DNA of 64,000 nt, from NCBI RefSeq assembly GCF_030463565.1, contig NC_134654.1:19111702-19175701 (forward strand). Direction: 5' to 3'. The notes under the pieces were generated by a model. It made no database searches. It worked only from the letters and a program-made list of their open reading frames with translations, and was not told the DNA's origin. The position numbers and the translations under genes were made by a program. The stretch's first letter is position 1; each line of letters begins with the position of its first letter. Of this stretch, positions 47,001-59,000 are shown one piece after another. The DNA is from Pelecanus crispus (taxonomy: Eukaryota; Chordata; Aves; Pelecaniformes; Pelecanidae).

Positions 47001-50000
47001 AAATAGTACTTTTACTGTAGGAACAAGCACAACTGCGGGTTAGGGTAGTAATTCTGTGGAGATTCACTTTCCCTAGCATCTGAATTAATTTACTATTATT
47101 TTTTCTAAAGTATCCGAGTTGTATTCTGTCAGTGGCTCTTTGACAGCATATCTATCCCTTCTTAAAATGAGATGTGAACTTCTGTGGAAGGAAGCGTACC
47201 TATTATTGCAGCAATTCCCTTTTCTGGCAGCCCCTCCCCAGCTCTCTCCTACATAGGAGCTTCCAAGCTGTAGCTGAACTGTCGAATTTGTGATCCCTCT
47301 GGTAAACGCTAGGGTCAGTCAGATGGGAAACACTGGGCTCCAAAGCTGTTCCTGTAACCTGGAATTGAACAAGTAGCAGTAATCTTCCCGTATGGTGGTT
47401 TGGGTTGTGGTGGGGTTTGGTTTTTTTTTTTTTTTTTTTTCCTTGTTTGGCTCAGAGGTTGCAATGACCGAGAACTTCATATCTCTGTCAGTAATGATCG
47501 ACTGTGTGGGGAATATCACCATCACTCACATTACCTCAGTTCTGATGTATTGTCTCCAGTTAAAAATGTAGATATTCCCAAGACATTAAAAGCAGCCCAC
47601 GTCTTAGTCACGAGGTTAGCCCTGCAGAAAAAGCTGTAGTGGTGCTAAAGGAAATGTAATGTCTGCATTTTATTGCATTAGAAGTGCTCCATTTGGGTTT
47701 GTTATAAGCTGCTGGTATTAACACAAGGAAAACTGTACAGTGCTCTTTTAGCATGGAACAGTTTCCTTTGTCTCCCCTGGAAATACAATATTGAGTTATA
47801 AAACTGTTGTTGGAAAAATAATCATATGGATACGCATTACACCTACCAGAAACAGATAGTTCTTATCCTGTACAGTATTGTTTTATGTAGAGAGAAATGT
47901 TTCCGTTGTAATTTGCTTTCTAGTTATCCCAGTAAAGTATACTGCACAAGGTGGCAGCTTATTAGTGCTGTGATTTCAATGCAGTGCACTCTTACGTATT
48001 CAGCTGACAGAGCAAACTAGAGAATGACATGCTGAGAAGGGAGGAGGTAAAATGACTATAGGTAATTTCAAAGCATCCATTTCAATATGTTTACTAATTT
48101 TTCTATAATTACTATATTCTTGTTAACCACTCTCTATGTGTGTTCACATATGTAAACAAGAACTTTTTGCACTTAATTTATTACAAAATCTTGGACAGGA
48201 TGAAGTTGTGCCTGTGAGTCTTTTGGGTTGGGGGAGTAGTTTTCTTATTATTTTGTTTTCTTCAGTGTTTAGCTAATCGTTGTACTGTTAGAACAGTCTG
48301 GTGCATTGGGTCTGTGACTGCTGTTAGTGACTATGTGTAACATCAGAGGGTTAATTTGTTTCCTTTCGACATTGAAGGGTGCAGAGATGGATCTTGTAGT
48401 AATTTTTCCTTCCTATGTGTGAGTTCAGTGAATAGGAACCCTAAGGATGCTGCCAAACATACATCCCCACACCTCAGAAGATCCTGCTCTGTAAAGCAAA
48501 GGACATGTGTGATGTCTTTTTTTGTTGCTGTTGCATTTTGGTTGGTTGGGGGGGTTGTGTGTGTTTGGTTGGGTTTTTTTTGTTGTGTTGGGTTTTTTTT
48601 CTTTCTTAAGTGGTCCTACTTGGAATGAAACTCTCGAAGTATTAAAATGGAATCTCAAGTTGGCTGCATTCTTTTCCCCAAATTGTGGAGTTTTTAAGCT
48701 AATACTGTTGTCGAGATCAAGTTTATTATATGTTTTTGTATTGTTATGTGAGAACATGAAAAAACAGATGTCACCGATTGTATTTGTTTCTTCCGACATT
48801 TTAACCTGCACCAAGATACGAGCAGTGGACATACATTGCATGTTGCTCAATTGCTCTTCAGTGACCAGATGCGATTTTTTTTAAATTGAGCTTATATTAA
48901 GCTAATAGTATGCAAACCACAAAGACGGTTAGTTGCCTGTGTTGTGAGGACCATTGCTGGCTGGTTTTGAACCTTTAGTGCCAGGAATACCTGAAACAGT
49001 CTGTTGCCGTCTGAGCCCCTCTGCCAGCTTCTGAGCCGTCACTCCACAGCAAACCAGTCCAGTCTTGTGTGTAGGAAATCATGGGTCACCTGGCTATGAG
49101 CAAATGGTTTGGAGACCTTGTGTTAAAGAGTGATGACTTCCTTCCCTCCTTTTCCCCACCCACCCTGTGATTTCTGGGTATTGAGTTTGGGGAATGGGTG
49201 CATTTAGACATAGTCACTCAGTTTTTACTTGAGGGGTTTAAATTGTTGCAGTCATTGCAGTGCCTAAGAATAAAACCAGACTAATTTGAATATCTCTGTT
49301 CCAGTACCTTGAAGATCTTAACTGGATTTTTGATATCGTGCACATAAATTGTCTAGCAACTAATCTGTCAGTCTGCCTCCAGCAACGGGAGCTGCTTCTA
49401 ACTTCACACTGGCATTTCTTTATATTAGTAACTGCATTCACCCATTAGCGAGTAAAACAGCAGGACAGGATACTTGTAGTTTGATGGACTCCACTAAAAA
49501 GGCACATGCATAATTCTGTATGTAAATGTAACTAAAATAATTTTCCAAAGTATTTTAATCTGGCTTCTAATCATTCCCTGGTTTAGACTTAAGCTACTGG
49601 CATGTAATTATTGGCATCTGACTCGGTAGGCTTTCATTAGAGCATTCTTAAAAACTATGTTTGAAAAGCTCTTCTGTGGAAACGTGAACAATGGATGATA
49701 CTTTATATAGTTGTAATCACGGTGTAAATTTGGATCTAATAAGAAAGGAGGGTTTTGCTTCATAATGACTGTTGCACCATAAAAGTTAAAATGTGGGTTT
49801 CCTTCCCTCTGTAGTGCGTGGCATAGGATACAGATGGGTTGGGAATTGCTCTCCTTTCCTTCCATTGTTTTCTTACCTGTCTGAAAAGAAAGGGAGAACT
49901 TTCCACTTTCAATAGAGGCCAGCACAGAGGACCACTCCTCTAAACTGTTTTCACTTGCAAACACTAACAAAGCCTACGAGTGGTCTTCAGCTTGAATTTA

Positions 50001-53000
50001 ACAATGCAGTTAGCGAGTAATGCTCTCTTAACCCTCTGGCTCTTGCTTAGTTCTTGAGTGTATCTCGCAATTACTATATATGTGTATATATATATGTGCT
50101 TTTTACTACAGGATGCTTTGCATGTGGAATGGAAAATGGATTCCGAGTTTATAATGCAGATCCACTCAAAGAGAAAGAGAAACAAGGTAAAATGCCTACT
50201 TATTATACCATGCTAGTTCTGTGTTGGAAGCTCAGTCTCCTCATTTTTTTTTCTGTAAGACTCTCGCTTAGCTTTCACTGTTCCATCACTGGAAGGCTTT
50301 GAATAAAGCCTCAAGCAAGGAAGCCCATGCTGGTCCCAAAGGGACTCTCACTTAGGCCACTGCCTGTCAGATGTTTATATGCTGTTAATTTGCATACAGC
50401 TGGCTGATGATGAATGTGTCTCACCTTCTTGCAGAGGCTGAATTGTGTTAGCTGTCGCTAATGTTTGTAGTCCTGATGAGGAGATAATGCCTGGTTATTC
50501 ACAAATGGGAGAAGAGTTGCTCGCTGCAGCATTATTATGTACCATCAAGAGAAGTTGTTCTGTTCTTGTGCAGTTGTCTGGATGATCTAGTACAGCAATA
50601 AAACTACTGCCTTCTTACCGGAGATCTGAATGGAACATTTCTCATACTTGTTTAGAGTATTGTTTGCAAGAACACTGTGAGCTCAGACCGCTAATGCTTT
50701 AAATTTTATATTCTCTGTGTGCTCAAAAATTTTGGGAAGATCTTGAAGGTGGTAAACCTAGCATCATGTCTTAACAGGAATTACTAGATGAGCTATATTA
50801 ACAGGTGGTGGAGCTTCTTATCAGAAAGCAAACGTAACTGTGTCCAAAATAAGGGAAAATGAAACCTAGCTGTGTGATTCTAACCCTGAATATAGGAAGA
50901 AAGCTGCCACGCTAAACAGGTTTCCCAGCACTTCCGGTCTGAGGTGATAGAAAGGATTTAGTAAGAGGAAAAATGTACTCAAAATAGCAATTCCTTTGAA
51001 ACCAGGCATGCTTTCACTTTCTAGTGCTGTAAAGAGATTTCAGGCACTGTTCATGTGGCCAAAGCTGACAAACTGTTTTCTGTTCTTAATGCTAAATTCT
51101 TATAAGCAACATGTCTTGGGACTATCATCTGTGATAGTGGGCTAGAAGGATCAGAATTCAGGTTGAAGTCGTGCTGAGTTCCTTGTCAAAACTCTCCCTG
51201 CCAGTAGCTCTGGACATGCTTCCAGGACTCCTATGGTGAAACGTTTCTTATGAGTCAGATCGCCTTTCCCCTGTGGATTCTGAGAGGTCAGACTGTACTG
51301 GCTGCATAGGTACACAGAGAAATCTTGTTCATCTTTCATGTATATTTAAACCCATCTGAGATAGTTGCAGATGGAGCTTGTCTATTTGATTGATTTCTGT
51401 AACCCAGTATGAAACCAAGTCTTAACTGTTACACCCTGGCTTGTCTCTCATATCCAGGAGTTCCATGAAGTTCCCCATCCAAGCATCACCTGTCAGACAC
51501 TGATTAAAGTGTCTGTTCTAACATGGATTCAGAACACATTGCACATCCTTAAATTGTCTCAGGTTATAATTTGTAAATATTTTAAGACTTTGTTGCAGTA
51601 ATAATACTTCCTTATAACAAAATGTGCTGTCATGCTTTAAATGCTTTAATGGAGTTAAGAGGAGGATATGGTGCAGAAGGGGGTAGTATCCAAATACAAC
51701 AGTTCAGGAAGGAAACTCGGCAGTCAGAAGCGTTGTTGAAGAAACCACAGGGATTTGTATGAAATCCAAGACTTTTCTGCTCCAGTATGAATATCTTTCC
51801 AGGCATCTACCTTCAGCACTGTATGGTCTAGTCCCAGCGTAAATTCCTCATCCGGATGTACTGCAGTGCTTGTTAATGTCTAACTGAATCTCTCTTGTCC
51901 TATCCTTCATGCATATGTTTACATCTTTCCATTGTAGTCCTTCCTCCCAACTCCTCGGACATTTTTGCTGTTTTCTCCCATCCCTATTTCTGACAGTAGG
52001 TCTCTCTTGAGTCCTTGTGAAATTTCAGCTTTTCCTCTGGCTTTGAAATGGTTTACTAGTTTCGTCCACCTTTCCTGCTGCAACCTGCCAGTGTGTGGAG
52101 TTATTGGACAGTCTTTTAAAGGAGAAGTTTGTTTTTAGCTCTGCTCATCTACCTTGAAGGCCACAGTTATGGCCTCTCCTTCTGACAGTTCAGTTCCCTC
52201 TCCCCAGTGGAATGCCAAGCATCCCTCTAAGCTATGTAAACAAAGCCAAGCCCCCACTCAAATGTCATCAAATCAAAAAATTCTTTTATTATAAAATCCC
52301 CTGGTTGATATTTTGTTCCTCCACTTGCACCATAAGCATAAGCATGGCATCTTACTCTATTTCCTCTGCAGTTGAGATTCCTAAAAAGAAAAAACCCTTT
52401 TCCTTGCACTATAAATGAGAAATTGTCTGCACCAGCTGATGCATCTTGCTTTCACTATGTTTCCTGCATCATTGAGTGGAGGCTTGCTGGAGCTGGACCG
52501 TACTTCTTGCCTATTCTAGCAGCTATGGATACGCTCCAGAGAACAGCACTAGAGAGTCTTGTTCAGTTACACAGATGGACATTTTGTCTTCTTTCCTCAA
52601 ATTCACTGAGTCTGTAAAGACAAATCCCCTTGCAAATAAAGAGGTTCATGACTGATGAATACCATTGGTATTTTTCTAAATGCATGGCATTAGCATAATA
52701 GAGCAACACGAGACTTGGAATGTGTGCCTGTGAGGGGAATAAATTTGAGCTAACTGGACAGTCTTTCTAAACATATTTATAAACCCACTGTATAATAGAA
52801 ATGATCAAGCTGCCTTGATGATATTGCTTGATCTCCTCTTGTGCAGCAATGAGACCCGTGACAACAGTGGTCATCTTCATTGCTGTGAAAAATAAAGCAA
52901 CTTTGCTGAGAATCCTAATCTTAAACAAGCACAAAAAAATCCCCCACCCTTTTAGTTAGAATTTCTTGTCTGTCAGCCCCATGCTTAGAGGATTCTCTGG

Positions 53001-56000
53001 TTTTTAAGGTCAGCCATGGTAGGCAGGTATTATTCTTCTCAGGTGCCTGAGAGAAGTTGCTAGATAACGTGAGCTTTTTCTGGTAACAGTGGTAAAAATT
53101 CGATGGCATTTTAACAGGTTCTGACACTTTTAAATGAATACATTTGTCTTTCAGAATTTCTAGAAGGTGGTGTTGGCCATGTCGAAATGTTGTTCCGTTG
53201 CAACTACTTAGCACTAGTAGGTGGAGGAAAAAAGCCAAAGTACCCACCTAACAAAGGTGAGTCTGGAGGAGTAGATCTTGTAAATGTTTGCCTTGCTATC
53301 TGTGTGAAACTGCCCGAAGAACTCCCAAACCAAATGCCCTGAGCCGGGGTCTGGTATTCTGAAGGTTGGATGGAGGGGATGTTGCAGCAGGTTTAAGGAA
53401 ATGTGGTGAAATAAGTTGCATCGCTGCTGCAGTGTTAACAGGCAGTTACCTGCAATGACCGGTCTCCAAGATGTGGTGACAAAGTCTGTACTTCTCACGG
53501 TTAACTTTGCAAAGAGACTCTATGGCTTAGCAACCTGAGGGGCATAAGGTCCCTGGTTGGCAAACTTTGTAGGAAAATATGCTACTTTTTTTGACTGCTG
53601 CCTTATTTCTTTGATAACCCTCAGAGCAAAACAAAAAAGCTGATTGTCTTTAGAAAAACGTATTTTTATTGTCACTCTTGTGACTCAACCTTTTGTGGTT
53701 AAGAGTTTACTAGCTCCTACCTGCACGAGTCATAGCATTGAAGAGTGGGTTGATATGTAGTAGCTAAATGCCTTCTGGTGAGCAGGATGCCAGTCTGTAA
53801 CTGCTTAGCTATTGGATGCTCCTCTTGATTAGCCTTCTCGGAAACTGGGAGTTGTTATAATGGAGACAGTGTGGATCTTCGGGTATGCCTTGATGATCTA
53901 ATGCAATCTCTGGACTGTTCTAGTAATGATCTGGGATGACCTGAAGAAGAAGACTGTCATTGAGATAGAGTTTTCGACAGAAGTCAAAGCAGTTAAGCTG
54001 CGAAGAGATAGGTAGGTACAAAAGACACATCTCAAATGTGCAGCTTGGCTTTGTATGCTGTTCTTATTCATTTCCAGCTGTTCATAGAAATAAAAAGATC
54101 CTGCTTTAACACCTAGATAAACAGCACCGGCAATTAAAGTTAGAACAGGCTTTTGGGGGCAAGCGTTAGGTGTTAACGGATCACAGCTCAAGTATACTGG
54201 TATCTGAACCCTTGGTGAAAAAAGCCTGTAAGACTTTCTGGCCCCCTAATGTAGGGAAGTGTTCTCATGTGGCTATTGCTGACTTTTTCTCGGTACGGAG
54301 GAGTGCGAAGGGAACTCGAGCAGATCTCTAGAGCACGAGCACCTATTAGCAGCTTCAGTCTGTGTCTGTGGGCAGAGGGGTTCTGTCACAGCTTTGGATG
54401 GAAGTGCTTTGCAAGCTCATAGGTGCCTGGTTTTTTGCAAGTCTTTTGGGGTGGTGGGAGAATATAGCCATGGAATCAGTTGAAAGCCTTTGCAGATCTG
54501 AGTTAATATCTGTGCCCCTGTTTTACCCACCCCAAGTCATAGGAACTTCTTGTCTGTTTCAGAATTGTGGTAGTCTTGGACTCGATGATTAAAGTTTTCA
54601 CATTCACACACAATCCCCACCAGTTGCACGTCTTTGAAACCTGCTACAACCCTAAAGGTTAGTTGTTCATGTGGATTGGGGAATGGAAGCAAGTTTATTC
54701 TGTTCTTGACATGCTATTTATCTTTAGCTGCCTGAATCAGTTTCATTTAGTAAGTCATGAAACAGTTTACCTACTGCACTATAGCCATGCCCTTTGGAGA
54801 TGCTTTTGTGTTCATAAAATGGTTATTAAAACTTATTCATACATGATGCAGAAGAGCTTTTTTCATGTACTCATAGATTTGATTTCTGTAAGAGCTATAT
54901 GCTTTTTTTTTCTTCTGTAAAGAACCTGTAAACTTGATGTATTTTGTGCTGAAAGCTTAATGATAAACACAGACTATTAAAGTGCCTGATTTCTCTTTTC
55001 TAATAGAACTAGAACTGTCTAGCAAACTATTCTCTACAGCGTCAAAAAGAACCTAATTAGCAAACTGATAGTGTTGTTCTTAAATAGCAAGATATGGCTT
55101 TGTCTCTTGTTGAAATGAGCAGAAGGTATCCTGAACCAAGCCGAGTATTAGTGCCACAGGCTAAGTACTGTCTAGTGCAGCGATGCCAGCTCTAGGCTCC
55201 AGGTAGGCATGGGAGGGATAGGGCTTGGGTTTGACCTAAGGAAACAGTTTTGTTGCAGGCTTTATTGAAAAAGAGAGGTTCTGTCTGGAAGGAGAGCCTT
55301 GAGAGGGAAGAGATGAGCACGCTCCCATGTCAGCTGCACACTTAAGACTAGTTGTGTATGCGACGGTCTAAAACTGGAGGGGTGTAATGGCAACCGTGCA
55401 ACTATCTGCCTTGGGGCATAACTGTGCCCTGCTAAGATGATGGTCAGGGTCCAAAGGCACATGGCCTGCACGGGGACATTGAAGAGTTGGGCTTGTTTAC
55501 TCATGCAAAAAGGAGACTCTGAAGGGCTATCTGCAGCTGGTGGCTTACAGCTACTTGAAGGACAGTTAAGAAATGATGGAGCCAAGGTCTTCTTGATAGT
55601 GCCAAACAGTAGAACAAGGGCTGTTGGCCATGGTTGGTGTCTTGGGAGGATCAGCTTGGACATCACAAAGATGTCAGGAGGTTACTTAGGCTTGGAGTTC
55701 TGCAGAGGTTTTCAAGCCTGCTAGAAGCAAACATGGAATTGCTGGCTGTGCTGAGGGCAGCACAGCCTAAATGCAGATTTGGCATGCTGACTTACAGGCT
55801 GGTGGGCGTAAGGTGGAAGATGCAGTAGAAGCGTGTTGTTCCTTGTGATACCCACCCACTGCTCTGCTAGCTGTGGACTGAGTTTGCAGGAAACTATTTG
55901 GTATCAGCAGAACACCTGGGAGAGATGTGATTTACCTTAAATGGTCTGCAAAAAGTTGTGAAGGAAAAAGTCGTCCAAGTATCATAAGAACCAAGTTCAA

Positions 56001-59000
56001 ACCTGAATCAATAATAATCAGTTTTACTGACAGAGGAGAAACTAAAATCTCACCTATTATAAACTCTTACCCTTTTCAAGCTGCTAAGGAGACTTTTTTA
56101 TTTTTTTTTAAATAGCTTTGCTGTAACAGACTGATGGAGCTGATCTCCGAAAACATCCAGATTTTGGATAACCACATCTAGATTACTTTGAAATAAAGTG
56201 ATGAGAGCAAGTTAAAATTATGCTACTCCCCTACTTCTCTGTGCTCTGCACTTATGGATGGATCATATTTTGGGATACTGCAATAGCCATTAAAATGAAA
56301 TTCTGATTTACTACATGTATGTTTGCTTATTCTGAAATTACTGATATTTTAGAAACTTATGTTTGAAAACTTTATTAGGTTATAGGAACTACACAGTTAT
56401 TCTCTCTCTCTCTCTCTCTCTTTTTTTTTTTTCTTTTAGGTCTCTGTGTCCTTTGTCCCAATAGTAATAATTCTCTTCTTGCATTTCCTGGAACACATAC
56501 TGGGCATGTGCAGATAGTGGATCTCGCTAATACAGAAAAGCCTCCTGTCGACATACCGGCTCATGAAGGAGTCTTGAGCTGTATAGCTTTAAACCTGCAG
56601 GGAACAAGAATTGCAACAGCATCAGAAAAAGTAAGAATATAATACCCTCCTACCTCTGACTTACTATGCATTCTAGTGTAGTAATTCCTTCTAAAATAGG
56701 AAGTTGCATCCTTTCATAGGAAAGACATAGCAATAACTAACTGGAAAATTTGTCATTGAAATATGCATTCTCAGTCTTTATCTTTACTGCTCCTCTAGGA
56801 TATCCAAACAGCAATCCAAATGCAATGCCTGAGGTAGCATTTATGTTTTAGCTGACTAAATGTCAGCTTATGTTTTAGCAGTGACTCTTCTGTGATGTTT
56901 GAATGAGATCTGGCCCAAGCAGTTCACATGTTTTGTGTGTTCTTCAATAAATACTATTAATTTCAAAAATAAAGGGGGGGAAGTTTATTTGCATAGTTTC
57001 TGCTTAAATTCACTTTAAAACCACTGGCCAAAGAAATAATTGCAAATAGGTGTCTCATACTGGAGGACTTAGTTCTGCTCTGGCTTAACTCCTCTTACAG
57101 ACCAGGAGGGAGGTGCACTGCTGCCATTTTTCTCATGCACACACTGCGGATGTTTTCATACAGAGTGTAAATGATAAAATGATTCTTGGAATTACCAAAT
57201 TGTGTGTGGTCCTATGTTACTTAGGGCTAAAGAATGCAATACGCTGACAAAAACCTGAAGTTACTGCATAGTACAAATCCCTTTGGGCTGGGCTGATGCA
57301 GAGAGGTGTAGAAATAATGCAAAGCAAGACATAGACCTGCCTTCTCCATGGCAACTTCAGTGACATCTGCTAGTGAGCTGCATCTCCCAAAGGATGACTG
57401 GTTCCAAAGCGTTCAAAGGAACGTAAGGTAGATGTACCCATCTGCCTGAGGCAAGTTGAGTACTCACTACCTTCTTCCACTCAGCTGAAATGAGTTTCTC
57501 GAGGACAAGCTGAAGTAATTTAACGTGTGTCTGTTTAGAATAGTTTCTACTGCACAGCCTATAGCTCAAGAGCTTAACAAAGAAAATGCAGCCATAGTCT
57601 CTCTTAACTAAGCTTAATTACTGTACATCTTCTAAACAAAGTTCTTAAAACTGCCAACTCCATTGCTAAATAGAATAATAATCTGCTGAATTTGTATTAA
57701 GACATTCCTTTTTTTGCATAGAGAAAAAGTTCAAACAGCATTTTTTGAACTGAAATAGGACTATGGGCAAACTGCCATACTGAGCATACTGTAAGCAAAC
57801 ATCTCGAGCTGGTGTCTTAAATCAAAACAAAGCTGACATTTACCTGAATCTTTCTCTGCTGGGCTCTGTTCTTTAATGGTGTGCAACTGGAGAGATGCAT
57901 TTGTTAACCAGGTGTGTAACACAAGTTGTAGGTGACTATGTATACCCACTCTTCATCAGATGAAAATACTGCTGAATTGTTGATCCCATTATACGGAATA
58001 CACTGACTTGTTTTACATCTCTGGTGTCAAGCTTAGTTTACTCTAAATGAGGTACGGTTTTCTAATGCAGTATTCTGTCTGTGACCTGAGTCATCTATGG
58101 GGTCTCTCAGATTTGGATCAATACAGATAACGAGCATGTGACAGGTAACTAATTCTTCTAGATTACTTCAACTGAACTAATTGTAAGGCAAGACCAGTCA
58201 CAGGCTGATTATACTTAAGTGGAAAAAAAAAATTGCACAGTAGCAATCAAAACAGAGTACCGACTATGGGGAGCAGGAAAGAAATGACGCACAGAACCCG
58301 GGCACAGAATGCTGTTCACAAGTCTACTCTAATGTTTGCAGATTAATGCCAGGGCTGCGCTAGTGCTTTAGAACATAACTTGCATGAAATTTACTTAGTT
58401 GAGTAACTAAGTAACAATATTGTATACCAAAGCATTATAACATTGTGGTGATGGTGTGGGGGCGAAATCATATTTTTCCCAAAAATTACCATTAAGAGGT
58501 TCTCTCAAATCTACTTGAGATGAAAAATGCAATGGTGTACGTAGGGGCACGCTGGTCAGACAGAATTTTAGGATGTATTCACAGATGTAGAAGGTCTTCT
58601 GTCTTTCCTAATACAATGCTTGATTCCTTTTCAAGGGGACCCTCATAAGAATATTTGATACTTCATCAGGGCATTTAATCCAGGAGCTACGAAGAGGATC
58701 ACAGGCAGCCAATATATACTGGTATGTTTAGTTGCTTCTGCTTTGTCGTCTTGTGGCTAGTATTGTGCCGAGGCAGCCTGGCAAACAGCACCTGCGTCAT
58801 CCTCACAAAGCAAAGCAGAGTTGCGCTGCCACAAGTACGTAACGCTGGCAGGGCTCTCCTGGCAGTCTGAGGTCCCAGGGCTGCACGGGGCCCGTGCTTC
58901 TTCCTCTCTGCTCGGCACTGGTGAGGAGAGAGCAGCAGCTGGCAGCTGTGTGAAGCCTGCTGCAGGTTACAGGGCTTGGGACAAAACTGTGTATATTGAT

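Larger units (their letters stand above)
54658..56439 (+). other. WDR45B intron 5
   Basis: This 1.8 kb intron contains a CR1 fragment at about 55430-55760 and ends in a pyrimidine microsatellite at the exon 6 acceptor. Confidence 0.8.

Noticed and set aside
51900-52500. Possible L2-type LINE end in WDR45B intron 2
   Set aside because: Only scattered phrases match from memory; without a profile search it cannot be supported.
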